DNA from: Ruegeria aquimaris
GTDB taxonomy: Bacteria > Pseudomonadota > Alphaproteobacteria > Rhodobacterales > Rhodobacteraceae
NCBI RefSeq assembly: GCF_025751555.1
Contig: NZ_JAOWLB010000016.1
Span: 1-64,000, forward strand
Reading direction: 5' to 3'
DNA: 64,000 nucleotides
Part shown: in pieces, positions 29,669 through 38,744 of the stretch
Layout of the letters: each line of letters starts with the position of its first letter
How positions within the stretch are numbered: position 1 is the first letter of the stretch
Program-made: the position numbers and the translations under genes
Notes under the pieces: model-generated
Seen by the model: the letters and a program-made list of their open reading frames with translations, nothing else
The model's database searches: none
Told to the model about the DNA's origin: nothing

Positions 29669-30226
29669 TCAGGTAGAGAGGTGATCGGCGAGGATCGCGC
29701 AGCCCAGCCCGATCAGCACCAGCCCGCCCAACAGTTCGGCCCAGCCGCCAAATCGCTGCCCCAGGTATCTGCCCGCCAGAACGCCGGCGGTGCTCAGGAT
29801 TAGGGTACTGATCCCCACCGCCAGGGCAACCGCAACGATATTGACTTCGAGCAGGGCCAGCGAGGCGCCAACCGCCAGCGCATCGACCGAGGTGCCAATA
29901 GCCGTCGCCAGCAAGGCCGCCGTGCCGCGCCCAGCCGAAGGGAAGGGAGCGGGGGGCTTTACCCCTTGCAGGGCCATCCGCAGCCCGACCGCCATCAATA
30001 GGGCGAATGCGATCCAGTGATCGACGCTTGCAACATGGGACAGGGCAGCAACGCCAAGACCCCAGCCGATCAGGGGCGTTACCGCTTCGACCGTGCCAAA
30101 GACCACTCCGGTGCGCAGCGCCAGCCCGATACCAGCCGACGGGCCTCTGGCACCCCGTCCAAGCGAGGCGAGAAAGGCGTCGAGCGAGAGGGTGACGGCC
30201 AGAAGGCCGATGGCGAAACCTGTCAT
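29669..30226 (-). CDS. mntP: manganese efflux pump MntP
   Basis: This 185-residue membrane protein has six hydrophobic segments in two repeats with the conserved acidic motifs LSLDAFLASLGRG and AIGTSVDALAVGASL, as in MntP (DUF204). It exports Mn(II). The ATG at 30226 is chosen because the leader upstream contains a manganese riboswitch and has no protein-like sequence. Confidence 0.9.
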   Translation of the reverse strand: MTGFAIGLLAVTLSLDAFLASLGRGARGPSAGIGLALRTGVVFGTVEAVTPLIGWGLGVAALSHVASVDHWIAFALLMAVGLRMALQGVKPPAPFPSAGRGTAALLATAIGTSVDALAVGASLALLEVNIVAVALAVGISTLILSTAGVLAGRYLGQRFGGWAELLGGLVLIGLGCAILADHLST

Positions 30227-30244
30227 GGTGCATATCTCCGGGGC

Positions 30245-30405
30245 CTTACCGGGTGACGGCCGGACTCTGCCCACCGAGTCCTGTCACCACGGTCTTGCAA
30301 GGCGCGGGCCGGTGGCCCGGGCTGACTGCGCCACGCGCGTCCGCGCGAGTGTGTTGACGCAATCCCGCATCGCTGCGGCTGCTACTCCCCGATGCGGCTC
30401 AGATA
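30245..30405 (-). ncRNA. yybP-ykoY manganese riboswitch
   Basis: The minus strand upstream of mntP contains, in order, the aptamer hallmarks GGGGAGTAGC (30390-30381), CGTCAACA (30359-30352) and GCAAGACC (30298-30291), with paired GC-rich helices between them. A GACTC/GAGTC hairpin (30280-30263) follows, possibly the expression platform. This is the expected sensor for an Mn exporter gene. The ends are approximate. Confidence 0.9.
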
Positions 30406-30508
30406 AGAACATGTGCCGAAAATGTCAATGATTACAGATGCATATGCTTCTGCGAGGCATTTGCAAAATGATCCGGAGCGGCCCCGACCAAACTCCATTG
30501 TCCCGGTC

Positions 30509-30522
30509 TTGACTTTGGTTAA
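30509..30522. promoter_or_regulatory. FNR/NNR box upstream of norC
   Basis: TTGACTTTGGTTAA matches the site before nirS in both half-sites (TTGAC-N4-GTTAA). Its centre is about 70 bases before the norC ATG. It is likely bound by an NNR/DNR-type regulator that turns on the nor operon with nir. Confidence 0.78.
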
Positions 30523-30585
30523 GGCGGCTGGACCCGCCGCAGTCGATGATCGCCGCACCAGAAACGCGGCGCAAAGGAGAGCGCA

Positions 30586-31038
30586 ATGCGCGAAGTCATG
30601 ACAAAAAGCATGGCCCGCAACATATTCTATGGCGGGTCGTTGTTCTTCATTATCATCTTTCTGGCTCTGTCAGCCCATTCCCATCGTTACATCACGACCA
30701 CTTCGACAAACGCGGAAACCCTGACCGCCAGCGTCGCGGCCGGGAAACATGTTTGGGAAAAACACGCCTGCATCAACTGTCACTCGATCCTGGGCGAAGG
30801 CGCATACTTTGCGCCCGAGGTCGGGAACGTGATGACACGCTGGGGTGTTCAGGACGACCCCGAGCTTGCCTTTGAAACGCTCAAGGGCTGGATGGAGTCG
30901 CAACCGACCGGGATCGAGGGCCGGAGACAGATGCCAAGGTTCAACCTCAGCGACGAGGAAATCCGCCAGCTTGCCGATTTCCTGCTGTGGACGAACACGA
31001 TCGACACCCAGGGCTGGCCGCCCAACGAGGCGGGCTGA
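30586..31038 (+). CDS. norC: nitric oxide reductase cytochrome c subunit NorC
   Basis: This 150-residue membrane-anchored cytochrome c passes electrons to NorB. One N-terminal transmembrane helix (about residues 13-30) is followed by a periplasmic domain with heme-binding C62-I-N-C65-H66 and an axial Met in RRQMPRFN. It heads norCBQDEF, preceded by an NNR-type box. Confidence 0.95.
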   Translation: MREVMTKSMARNIFYGGSLFFIIIFLALSAHSHRYITTTSTNAETLTASVAAGKHVWEKHACINCHSILGEGAYFAPEVGNVMTRWGVQDDPELAFETLKGWMESQPTGIEGRRQMPRFNLSDEEIRQLADFLLWTNTIDTQGWPPNEAG

Positions 31039-31053
31039 GAAGGGAGCGGAGAC

Positions 31054-32421
31054 ATGAAATACGAATCCCAGAAAATCGCCCTTGTCTACTTTGCCGTAGC
31101 GATGGGCCTGTTTGCGATCCAGGTGCTGGGCGGTCTGCTCGCCGGCTGGATCTATGTGGCGCCCAACACGCTGAGTGAACTGCTGCCGTTCAACATCGTG
31201 CGGATGCTGCACACCAACTCGTTGATCGTCTGGCTGATCACCGGGTTCTTTGGCGCCGCCTATTTCCTGATCCCGGAAGAGGCGGAGCGTGAAATCCACT
31301 CCACCAAGCTGGCCTATCTGCAACTGCTGATCCTGGTGGTCGGCACGCTGGGCGTGGTGGTGACCTATGTCTTCAACCTGTTCGAGGGCAACTTCCTGCT
31401 GGGCAAGGAAGGGCGCGAATTCCTGGAACAGCCCAAATGGGTCAAGGCAGGCATCGTGGTGGCGGCGCTCATCTTCCTTTACAACGTGTCGATGACTGTG
31501 CTGAAGGGCAAGAAGACCGCGATCACCAACATCCTGCTCTTGGGTCTTTGGGGTCTGGCGCTGCTGTTCCTGTTCAGCTTCTATAACCCGTCGAACCTGG
31601 CGCTGGACAAGCAGTACTGGTGGTACGTCGTCCACCTGTGGGTCGAAGGCGTTTGGGAGCTGATCATGGCCTCGATCCTGGCCTATCTGATGCTCAAGCT
31701 CACCGGCGTTGACCGCGAGGTGGTCGAGAAATGGCTTTATGTCATCGTCGCCGCCGCGCTGTTCTCGGGCATCCTGGGCACTGGCCACCACTACTACTGG
31801 ATCGGGACCCCTGCATACTGGCAGTGGATCGGGTCGATCTTCAGCTCGCTCGAGGTGATCCCCTTCTTCGCGATGATGGCCTTTGCCTTTGTCATGGTCT
31901 GGAAGGGCCGCCGGGACCACCCGAACAAGGCCGCTCTGCTGTGGTCGCTGGGTTGTGCGACGCTCGCCTTCTTTGGCGCCGGTGTCTGGGGCTTCCTGCA
32001 CACGTTGCACGGGGTGAACTATTACACCCATGGCACGCAGATCACCGCGGCCCACGGGCACCTGGCATTCTTCGGGGCCTATGTGTCGCTGAACCTGGCC
32101 ATCTTCAGCTATGCGATGCCGATCCTGCTGAACCGCGATCCCTATAACCAGGTTCTGAACATGGCCTCCTTCTGGCTGATGAGCAGCGGCATGGTCTTCA
32201 TGACCTTCGTGCTGACATTCGCCGGGACGATCCAGACCCACCTGCAACGGGTCTTGGGCGACTACTTCATGGACGTGCAGGATCAGGTCGCGATCTTCTA
32301 CTGGATGCGCTTCGGATCCGGTCTGGTGGTGGTGATCGGTGCGCTGCTGTTCATCTACGCCATGTGGGTGCCGCGCAAGGAAATCATCGAACGCGGCGCA
32401 ACTGAAACACCGGCCGAGTAA
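31054..32421 (+). CDS. norB: nitric oxide reductase large subunit NorB
   Basis: This 455-residue, 12-helix member of the heme-copper oxidase superfamily reduces 2 NO to N2O in the cytoplasmic membrane. Conserved His-bearing helices are visible: MLHTNSLIVW, VVHLWVEGVWE, TGHHYYWIGTP and the paired HLAFFGAYVSLNLAIFSYAMP region. The glutamate-rich FLIPEEAE follows helix 2. It starts 15 bases after norC, and its TAA overlaps the norQ ATG by one base. Confidence 0.96.
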   Translation: MKYESQKIALVYFAVAMGLFAIQVLGGLLAGWIYVAPNTLSELLPFNIVRMLHTNSLIVWLITGFFGAAYFLIPEEAEREIHSTKLAYLQLLILVVGTLGVVVTYVFNLFEGNFLLGKEGREFLEQPKWVKAGIVVAALIFLYNVSMTVLKGKKTAITNILLLGLWGLALLFLFSFYNPSNLALDKQYWWYVVHLWVEGVWELIMASILAYLMLKLTGVDREVVEKWLYVIVAAALFSGILGTGHHYYWIGTPAYWQWIGSIFSSLEVIPFFAMMAFAFVMVWKGRRDHPNKAALLWSLGCATLAFFGAGVWGFLHTLHGVNYYTHGTQITAAHGHLAFFGAYVSLNLAIFSYAMPILLNRDPYNQVLNMASFWLMSSGMVFMTFVLTFAGTIQTHLQRVLGDYFMDVQDQVAIFYWMRFGSGLVVVIGALLFIYAMWVPRKEIIERGATETPAE

Positions 32422-33236
32422 TGGATATGGATGGAACAATGAACATCGGAACGGGGGCGGCAGCCGCCCCCTTCTACCTCCCGCAGGGCGATGAATGCGA
32501 TGTCTTCACCGCCGCGTATTCGAACAATCTGCCGGTCCTTCTGAAAGGTCCGACCGGCTGCGGCAAGACCCGCTTCGTGGCTCATATGGCCGCCAAACTG
32601 GGCCGCCCGCTTTACACCGTGGCCTGCCATGACGATCTGGCCGCCGCCGATCTGATCGGGCGTTACCTGCTCAAGGGCGGCGAGACGGTCTGGGTCGACG
32701 GGCCATTGACCCGTGCGGTGCGCGAGGGCGCGATCTGCTACCTCGACGAGGTGGTCGAGGCCCGCAAGGACGTGACCGTGGTGCTGCACCCGCTGACCGA
32801 CGACCGCCGCATCCTGCCGATCGACCGCACCGGCGAAGAGCTGGAGGCCGCGCCCGGCTTCATGCTGGTTGCCTCCTACAACCCCGGCTACCAGAACATC
32901 CTCAAGACCCTGAAACCCTCGACCCGGCAACGGTTCCTGTCGCTGGAATTCGACTTCCCCTCGCCCGAGCTGGAGGCGCGCGTCGTCTCCGAGGAAAGCG
33001 GCCTGCCGCTGGACCGGTGCAAACCGCTGATCCGCCTCGCGGGCAAGCTGCGCGGGCTCAAGGGACAGGATCTGGAGGAGGGGGTTTCCACCCGCCTCGT
33101 CGTCTATGCCGCGACGCTGATCGCCCAGGGCATGCCGACCGAACGCGCCATCCTGGCCGCGATGGTCGAACCTCTGACTGATGACGAGGATATCAAACGC
33201 GGGCTCCTCGATCTGACCACCGCCGTCTTTGGGTGA
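32421..33236 (+). CDS. norQ: NorQ, MoxR-type AAA+ ATPase
   Basis: This 271-residue AAA+ protein of the MoxR/CbbQ family assembles or activates NO reductase with NorD. Walker A is GPTGCGKT at residues 43-50, and Walker B is ICYLDEVVEA near residue 110. An ATP-sensor Asn lies in VASYNPGYQN. It overlaps norB by one base and norD by four (GTGA). Confidence 0.93.
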   Translation: MDMDGTMNIGTGAAAAPFYLPQGDECDVFTAAYSNNLPVLLKGPTGCGKTRFVAHMAAKLGRPLYTVACHDDLAAADLIGRYLLKGGETVWVDGPLTRAVREGAICYLDEVVEARKDVTVVLHPLTDDRRILPIDRTGEELEAAPGFMLVASYNPGYQNILKTLKPSTRQRFLSLEFDFPSPELEARVVSEESGLPLDRCKPLIRLAGKLRGLKGQDLEEGVSTRLVVYAATLIAQGMPTERAILAAMVEPLTDDEDIKRGLLDLTTAVFG

Positions 33237-35161
33237 GGCCGGTGATGGTCAAGATCGACTTTGAGCCATGGGAACCCGAGGAGACAATCGGGAAACTGTG
33301 GCACAGCCTTGCCAGCCGTCTCGATGCACCCTTGGTGCACGAAGGAGCCGCGGTCGACCTGTCAGAGGTCGCGGGGCGGCTGGCCGTTCTTTTCCGGGGT
33401 CTGGGCGGCAAGCCGAGTGTCGAACTGCGCCCCGTTTCCCCGGAACTGTCCCGCCATCGCCTGAGCTGGCGCCGCAAGCTGGCCACCGAGGCCGAGATCC
33501 TGCCGCGGGCCTCTTTCGATGGCGAGGTTCTGCGTTTGCCGGACCGGCTGGCGGTCTATCCCGTGCGCGAGGCGAACGGGGCGCTCTATGTCTGGCTGGC
33601 CGCAGCCGCCGCACATGCGGATACGCGGATCGACGAATCCGACCCCCTGCGCGCCGATCTGAATGCATTGGTGGCCGCGCAGGCCATGGTCGACGCCACG
33701 CTGGACAATGCACCGGGCCTGCGTCCGCTTTATGCCGAGCTGTGCCGGGGCCTGTTGCATCATCGTGAAACCCCCGCCCTGCCGCCCGACGAGGCGGCGG
33801 TCGAAGAACTGATCCGCCATATGCTGGGCGATCCTTCGCAACTTTCGGCCCGGGCCGTGCGGATACAGGCGGGCGAGGTCACCGCGCCGCGCGGTTATCA
33901 GCCGTTCCGCCCGGTGCCGCTCTGGCCTGAACTGCGCGCGGTTGCGTTTTCCGAACATCACGAGGTCGAAAGCCGCGATACCGAAGGGCCGCCCGAGGAG
34001 TCGAACGAAAAGACCCACCGCGCCCGCCGCCGCAAATCCGATCAGGCCGCGCGCAACGACAGTTTCATCCTGCACAAGTTCGAAGCCATCCTGAGCTGGG
34101 CCGAGTTCCTGAACCTCAATCGCCGGGTCGATGACGACGATCCCGACAACGCCAAAAAGGCCGCTGACGATCAGGACGAGATCGGGTTGGGTCAGGTGTC
34201 CAAGGCGCCGCCGACCCGGTTGAAACTGCATCTCGATCTTGCGCCCGAGGACGTCGACCGCGAACGGCTGTCGGGGCGTATCCTGTATCCCGAATGGGAC
34301 GTCCGGACAGGCCAGTACCTGCCGGATCATGTCAACGTCCTGACCTCGGACGCCGATATTCGCGACGACGCGGTGGAGTTTGCCAAGGATCCGGCCACCG
34401 CCCGCCGCATCCGCGCGGTCCGACGCCAGTTCGAGGCGCTGCGCCCCGGACGGGTGATGACCCGCGGCCATCTGGACGGCGACCAACTGGATATCGAGGC
34501 TGCCGTTCGGGCTGAAACCGACCGCCGCGCCAATGGCGAAGGAAACGAGCGGGTCTGGCTGCAATCCCGGCCGCAGGCGCGGGATCTGGCGGTGTCGATC
34601 CTGCTCGACGTCAGCCGCTCGACCGAAAGCGCGGTCACCGGTCGCGCCGTGATCGACATCGAGCGCGAGGCGCTGGCCGCGCTGGCCTGGGGGCTGAACG
34701 CCTGTGGCGACGATTTCGCCATCCATGCCTTCAGCTCGCTGAAACGGCACCGCGTCTATGTGCAGCGCTGCAAGCGGTTTGACGAGGCGATGGGGGCGCA
34801 GGTCGAACGGCGCATCGCTTCGCTGCGGCCCGGTCATTACACACGGCTGGGCGCGGCGGTGCGCCATGCCTCGGCCGATCTGGCCAGCCAGGCACGCAAG
34901 CGCCGCCTGCTGCTGGTCATCACCGATGGCAAGCCCAATGACCTTGACCATTACGAAGGCCGCCACGGGATCGAGGATACCAGGCAGGCCGTTCACGAGG
35001 CGCGCCGCGCCGGGCAATCGGTGTTCGGCGTCACCATCGACAAATCCGGCAAAAGCTGGTTTCCCCGCATGTTCGGGCAGGGCGGTTTCGCCGTCATCCC
35101 CGATCCGCATCGCCTGACCATGGCGCTGCCGCAGATCTATCGGCAATTGGTCGGGGCATGA
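33233..35161 (+). CDS. norD: NorD, VWA-domain NO reductase activation protein
   Basis: This 642-residue cytoplasmic protein has a long N-terminal helical region and a C-terminal von Willebrand A domain. The metal-site DVSRS motif lies near residue 458, and ITDGKPND closes the domain core. It partners the NorQ ATPase to insert metal or remodel NorCB. The start is a GTG overlapping the norQ stop; an ATG at 33245, four codons in, is an alternative. Its stop overlaps norE by ATGA. Confidence 0.93.
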   Translation: MRPVMVKIDFEPWEPEETIGKLWHSLASRLDAPLVHEGAAVDLSEVAGRLAVLFRGLGGKPSVELRPVSPELSRHRLSWRRKLATEAEILPRASFDGEVLRLPDRLAVYPVREANGALYVWLAAAAAHADTRIDESDPLRADLNALVAAQAMVDATLDNAPGLRPLYAELCRGLLHHRETPALPPDEAAVEELIRHMLGDPSQLSARAVRIQAGEVTAPRGYQPFRPVPLWPELRAVAFSEHHEVESRDTEGPPEESNEKTHRARRRKSDQAARNDSFILHKFEAILSWAEFLNLNRRVDDDDPDNAKKAADDQDEIGLGQVSKAPPTRLKLHLDLAPEDVDRERLSGRILYPEWDVRTGQYLPDHVNVLTSDADIRDDAVEFAKDPATARRIRAVRRQFEALRPGRVMTRGHLDGDQLDIEAAVRAETDRRANGEGNERVWLQSRPQARDLAVSILLDVSRSTESAVTGRAVIDIEREALAALAWGLNACGDDFAIHAFSSLKRHRVYVQRCKRFDEAMGAQVERRIASLRPGHYTRLGAAVRHASADLASQARKRRLLLVITDGKPNDLDHYEGRHGIEDTRQAVHEARRAGQSVFGVTIDKSGKSWFPRMFGQGGFAVIPDPHRLTMALPQIYRQLVGA

Positions 35162-35706
35162 AGCAGACTTCAGGGATCGACGCGCTGCCCGGCGAGTTGC
35201 TGATGTGGGTGCTGATCTTCAGCGAGCTCTTGGTGTTCGGCGTGGGCCTCTTGGCCTTCATGGCTGTCCGCCTGACCGATCCAAGCGGCTTTGCCGAGGC
35301 GCAATCGGCGCTTTACCGGACCGGCGCGGCGTTGAATACCGCCGTGCTTGTCACTTCCGGCTTTCTGGCGGCCAAGGCGCTGGAGTACCGGCGCAAGGAT
35401 CGCCGGGCGCAGGCCCGGCTCTCGCTGGTGGCGGCGGCGGCGCTGGGATGTGTGTTCCTGATCGTGAAAGGCGCCGAATATGCTGGCAAGGCGGCGCAGG
35501 GGATCAGTTACGAGACCCACCCGTTTTTCATGTTCTACTATCTGCTGACCGGTTTTCACGCCGCGCATGTGTTGGCGGGTGTGATGGTTCTGCTGCTGGT
35601 CGCCTGGCGCGACGAGACCGGAAACATAGAGGCGGGCGCACAGTTCTGGCACATGGTCGATCTGATCTGGGTCCTGCTGTTTCCCGTTGTCTATCTGTTG
35701 GGATAA
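35158..35706 (+). CDS. norE: NorE, cytochrome oxidase subunit III-like protein
   Basis: This 182-residue membrane protein has five hydrophobic segments and is related to heme-copper oxidase subunit III. It shows ELLMWVLIFSELLVFG near the N-terminus and YYLLTGFHAAHVLAGVM with the helix that carries the family His residues. NorE is not catalytic but raises NO reductase activity in related bacteria. Confidence 0.9.
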   Translation: MKQTSGIDALPGELLMWVLIFSELLVFGVGLLAFMAVRLTDPSGFAEAQSALYRTGAALNTAVLVTSGFLAAKALEYRRKDRRAQARLSLVAAAALGCVFLIVKGAEYAGKAAQGISYETHPFFMFYYLLTGFHAAHVLAGVMVLLLVAWRDETGNIEAGAQFWHMVDLIWVLLFPVVYLLG

Positions 35707-35711
35707 GGATC

Positions 35712-36014
35712 GTGACTGCCCCGAACCCCACTGACAATACCCCGCGTCACGGCCACAGGCCCGGTCTGACCACGGCCTGGCTGGCCTTGCTGGTGCTGAG
35801 CCTTGCATCGACAGGGGCAACTGTTTTGCCGGTGCCGCAACAGATCGTGGCCACCGCCGTCCTGGTGTTGGCGCTGATCAAGGCGCGTGTGATCCTGGCC
35901 CGATATCTGGAGCTTTCCGCCGCCCGGTCGTGGCTGTCCGGGCTGAGTGTGGTGATCGCCGGTTTCTTTGCACTGGTGCTTGGCCTGTTCCTGATCTACC
36001 CGGCGGCATTGTAG
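35712..36014 (+). CDS. norF: NorF-like small membrane protein
   Basis: This 100-residue protein has three hydrophobic segments and resembles the subunit IV-like NorF/CyoD-type proteins that end norCBQDEF operons. It starts with GTG at 35712, five bases after norE, with AAGGA upstream. The call depends on position, size and the VLALIKARVILARYLELS segment. No strong terminator with a T-run was found after it. Confidence 0.75.
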   Translation: MTAPNPTDNTPRHGHRPGLTTAWLALLVLSLASTGATVLPVPQQIVATAVLVLALIKARVILARYLELSAARSWLSGLSVVIAGFFALVLGLFLIYPAAL

Positions 36015-36283
36015 ATACGCTACGGCCTGACCGGTTTTGACCGGATCAGAGCGATGACTATCAGGATCTCTGTACAAACGGGCATAAATCGTGCAAAATC
36101 CCAAATAAAGCAACAAAACCGGACGTGAATGATGGCGCGCGCCAGATTTGTTGCCAGCACCGGTGGGAACACAATCTTTATGAGAGATAACAGGGTTTGC
36201 AATAGGCTGAACTCAGGCGGATGCGGCTTTGTCCTGCTGGACCGCCCAGCCATATCGGGTATCCCTGGACGGGAGCAGGGCAG

Positions 36284-37057
36284 ATGCTGACGGGTCATGA
36301 TTTCGCCGCGCATGCCGAGGTGATCGCCGAGAAGGCCGCCGAAATCGCGCGCGGGTATTTTCGCGGCCAGTTGCATGTCGAACTCAAGCGGGATGAAAGC
36401 CCCGTCACCCAGGCCGACAAGGCGGTCGAGGAGATGGTCCGAGACTATCTGGCCGAGCATTTCGCCGGACACGGCATATTGGGCGAGGAGCATGGGGTGA
36501 CGGCCAGCGACTCCCGGTATCTCTGGGTCGTGGACCCGATCGACGGCACCCGGTCCTTTCTGACCGGACACCCGCTCTTTGGCTTCCTGCTGGCCCTGCT
36601 GGACGATGGCGTGCCTATCCTGGGGGTCATCGGGGCGCCGGTCCTGCGCGAAACGCTGATCGGCATTCCGGAGCAAGGCGCGACGCTGAACGGATCGGCG
36701 ATCCGGGTGTCCGGGCAGACAAGGCTCGATGCGGCGCGCCTGTTCGTGAATGAGGGCGAAAAGATCCATCGAGATCACCCCGCTATCTTCGGGCGGTTGA
36801 TGGGCTGTGGTCAGACCCGGCGGTTGAGCTATGACTGTTATCCGCATGCCCTTGTGGCGATGGGGCATGCCGATGCCGTGGTCGATTACGACCTGCAACC
36901 CTATGACTACATGGCGTTGTCTGCGGTTGTGCGGGCGGCGGGCGGAGAGATTTCCGACTGGCAGGGAAACCCGTTGACCTTGACCTCGGACGGGCGCGTT
37001 GTGTCTGCCGCGTCGCCCGAATTGCATCGCGACCTGCTTGATCTCTTGAACGGCTAG
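36284..37057 (+). CDS. hisN: inositol monophosphatase family, HisN-type phosphatase
   Basis: This 257-residue Mg-dependent phosphatase has metal-site motifs ILGEEHG, then WVVDPIDGTRSFLTG near residue 80, and a C-terminal LQPYDYMALSAVVRAAGG. The sequence is closest to the HisN (histidinol-phosphatase) branch, which dephosphorylates histidinol phosphate, but other members act on inositol phosphate or PAP. The start at 36284 follows GGGAG. hisD also lies in this window, about 17 kb away. Confidence 0.72.
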   Translation: MLTGHDFAAHAEVIAEKAAEIARGYFRGQLHVELKRDESPVTQADKAVEEMVRDYLAEHFAGHGILGEEHGVTASDSRYLWVVDPIDGTRSFLTGHPLFGFLLALLDDGVPILGVIGAPVLRETLIGIPEQGATLNGSAIRVSGQTRLDAARLFVNEGEKIHRDHPAIFGRLMGCGQTRRLSYDCYPHALVAMGHADAVVDYDLQPYDYMALSAVVRAAGGEISDWQGNPLTLTSDGRVVSAASPELHRDLLDLLNG

Positions 37058-37060
37058 ACC

Positions 37061-38743
37061 ATGGCGATATTCGCATTTCTCCTCCAGTTGGCCGGTGCCA
37101 CCATGCTGTTGCTGTTCGCGGTGCGAATGGTGCGGACCGGGATCGAGCGCGCCTATGGCGCCTCGTTCCAGAGGGTCATGACCAGTCGGCAAGGCGCCTT
37201 GCGGTCCAGCATCGTCGGCCTCTGCATGGCGATGATCCTGCAAAGCTCGGCTGCCGTCGCCTTGCTGACCTCCGGCTTTGCGGGTGCCGGACTGCTGGGA
37301 TTTGGCCAGGGTCTGGCCATTGTGCTTGGCGGCGATCTGGGCTCCGCGCTGATCATTCAGGTCCTGTCCTACCGGCTGGACTGGCTGGTGCCGCTGCTGC
37401 TGGCGGTTGGCGGCTGGCTTTTCGTCAAGACCGAGGCGCGCAAGGCACGCCAGTTGGGCCGGATCCTGATGGGCGTCGCCTTCATCCTGATTTCCCTGCG
37501 TTTTCTGCGCGAGGCCATGGATCCGATCCGGGACAGCGCATTCCTTCCCGCCGTCGCCGAATACTTGGCCCGGGACTATGTCACCGCCTTTATCGTGGGC
37601 GCGGCGCTGGCCTTTGTCATGCATTCCTCGGTCGCCGCCATCCTGATGTGCGTGACCCTGGTCCAGATCGGAGCGATCCCCTTTGTCGCGGGTCTGTCGC
37701 TGGTGCTTGGGGCGAACTTTGGCAGCGCCTTCATCCCCGTCTGGCTGACAAGGGGTATGCCGATGACGGCGCGGCGCATTCCCTTTGGCAATCTGGCGCT
37801 GCGCGGCACCTGGGCCGTTCTGTGCCTGTTTGCCGTGAACATGATCATTGCGGGCGGTCTGGATGTCGCAGGCTACGGGGGGCAGATGCTGGTCAACGCG
37901 CATCTGGCGTTCAACGCCTCGCTGCTGATCCTGGCCTTGCCTTTCTGTTCGGCGCTGGAAGCGCCGCTGACACGGCTGTTGCCCGAACCGGTCGACCCTA
38001 TGAGCGCCGAGTCGCTGTTGAAGCGGCACAGCAATCTTGACCCCGCCCATATCGGCAGCGCTGCTCAGGCGCTGTCGAGCCTGAAACGCGAATTGCTGGT
38101 GATGACCGATCTGGTCGATGCCATGTTCCGGCCGACGCTGGGTCTTTACCGCGATGGCGACAAGGCGCGGATCAAGGCGGTGCAAGCGCTGGATGAAGAG
38201 GTCAACGAATGCCTGTCCGGCATCCGTCGGTTCGTGGCGGCCTTGCCGGTCGAGACCATGGGCGAGGAAACGGCCAAGATCGCCCGCGACATGCTGGAAT
38301 ATGCGGTACGCCTGGAAACCGCCGGCGACGTGGTCGCCCGGCGTCTGACGGTGCTGGCGGGCGAACTGCGCAAGACCGGCAAGAGCTTCTCTCGCGAGGG
38401 GTGGTCCGAGCTTCAGAACATGCACGAGACGATCATCGCCAACCTGAAACTGGCTTCGAATGTGCTGATTTCCGACGATCTGGAAAGCGCGCGCCTGCTG
38501 AGCCTGGAAAAAACCGAGCTGAAACGCGCCGAGCGTGACAGCCGCAAGCGCCATTTCAAACGCTTGCAGAACGGTGAGAAACAAAGCTTCGAGACCAGCG
38601 ACATTCACCTTGAGACCCTGCGCGCGTTGCGGGAGTTCAACAGCCATATCTCGGCGGTCGCCTATCCGATCCTGTATCACAATGGCCAGCTGCTCGAAAC
38701 GCGGCTGATCGAAACCCTGCCACGCGGACAGGAAGACGCCTGA
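37061..38743 (+). CDS. Na/Pi cotransporter family protein with PhoU-like tail
   Basis: This 560-residue protein has an N-terminal membrane half (about residues 1-310) containing the duplicated Na/Pi-cotransport core, seen as LQSSAAVALLTSGFAGAG and MHSSVAAILMCVTLVQIG. A cytoplasmic helical PhoU-like domain lies from about 330 to 550. Family members import or export phosphate. It starts 3 bases after the phosphatase stop, suggesting one transcript. The EamA gene follows after a single base. Confidence 0.82.
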   Translation: MAIFAFLLQLAGATMLLLFAVRMVRTGIERAYGASFQRVMTSRQGALRSSIVGLCMAMILQSSAAVALLTSGFAGAGLLGFGQGLAIVLGGDLGSALIIQVLSYRLDWLVPLLLAVGGWLFVKTEARKARQLGRILMGVAFILISLRFLREAMDPIRDSAFLPAVAEYLARDYVTAFIVGAALAFVMHSSVAAILMCVTLVQIGAIPFVAGLSLVLGANFGSAFIPVWLTRGMPMTARRIPFGNLALRGTWAVLCLFAVNMIIAGGLDVAGYGGQMLVNAHLAFNASLLILALPFCSALEAPLTRLLPEPVDPMSAESLLKRHSNLDPAHIGSAAQALSSLKRELLVMTDLVDAMFRPTLGLYRDGDKARIKAVQALDEEVNECLSGIRRFVAALPVETMGEETAKIARDMLEYAVRLETAGDVVARRLTVLAGELRKTGKSFSREGWSELQNMHETIIANLKLASNVLISDDLESARLLSLEKTELKRAERDSRKRHFKRLQNGEKQSFETSDIHLETLRALREFNSHISAVAYPILYHNGQLLETRLIETLPRGQEDA

Positions 38744-38744
38744 T

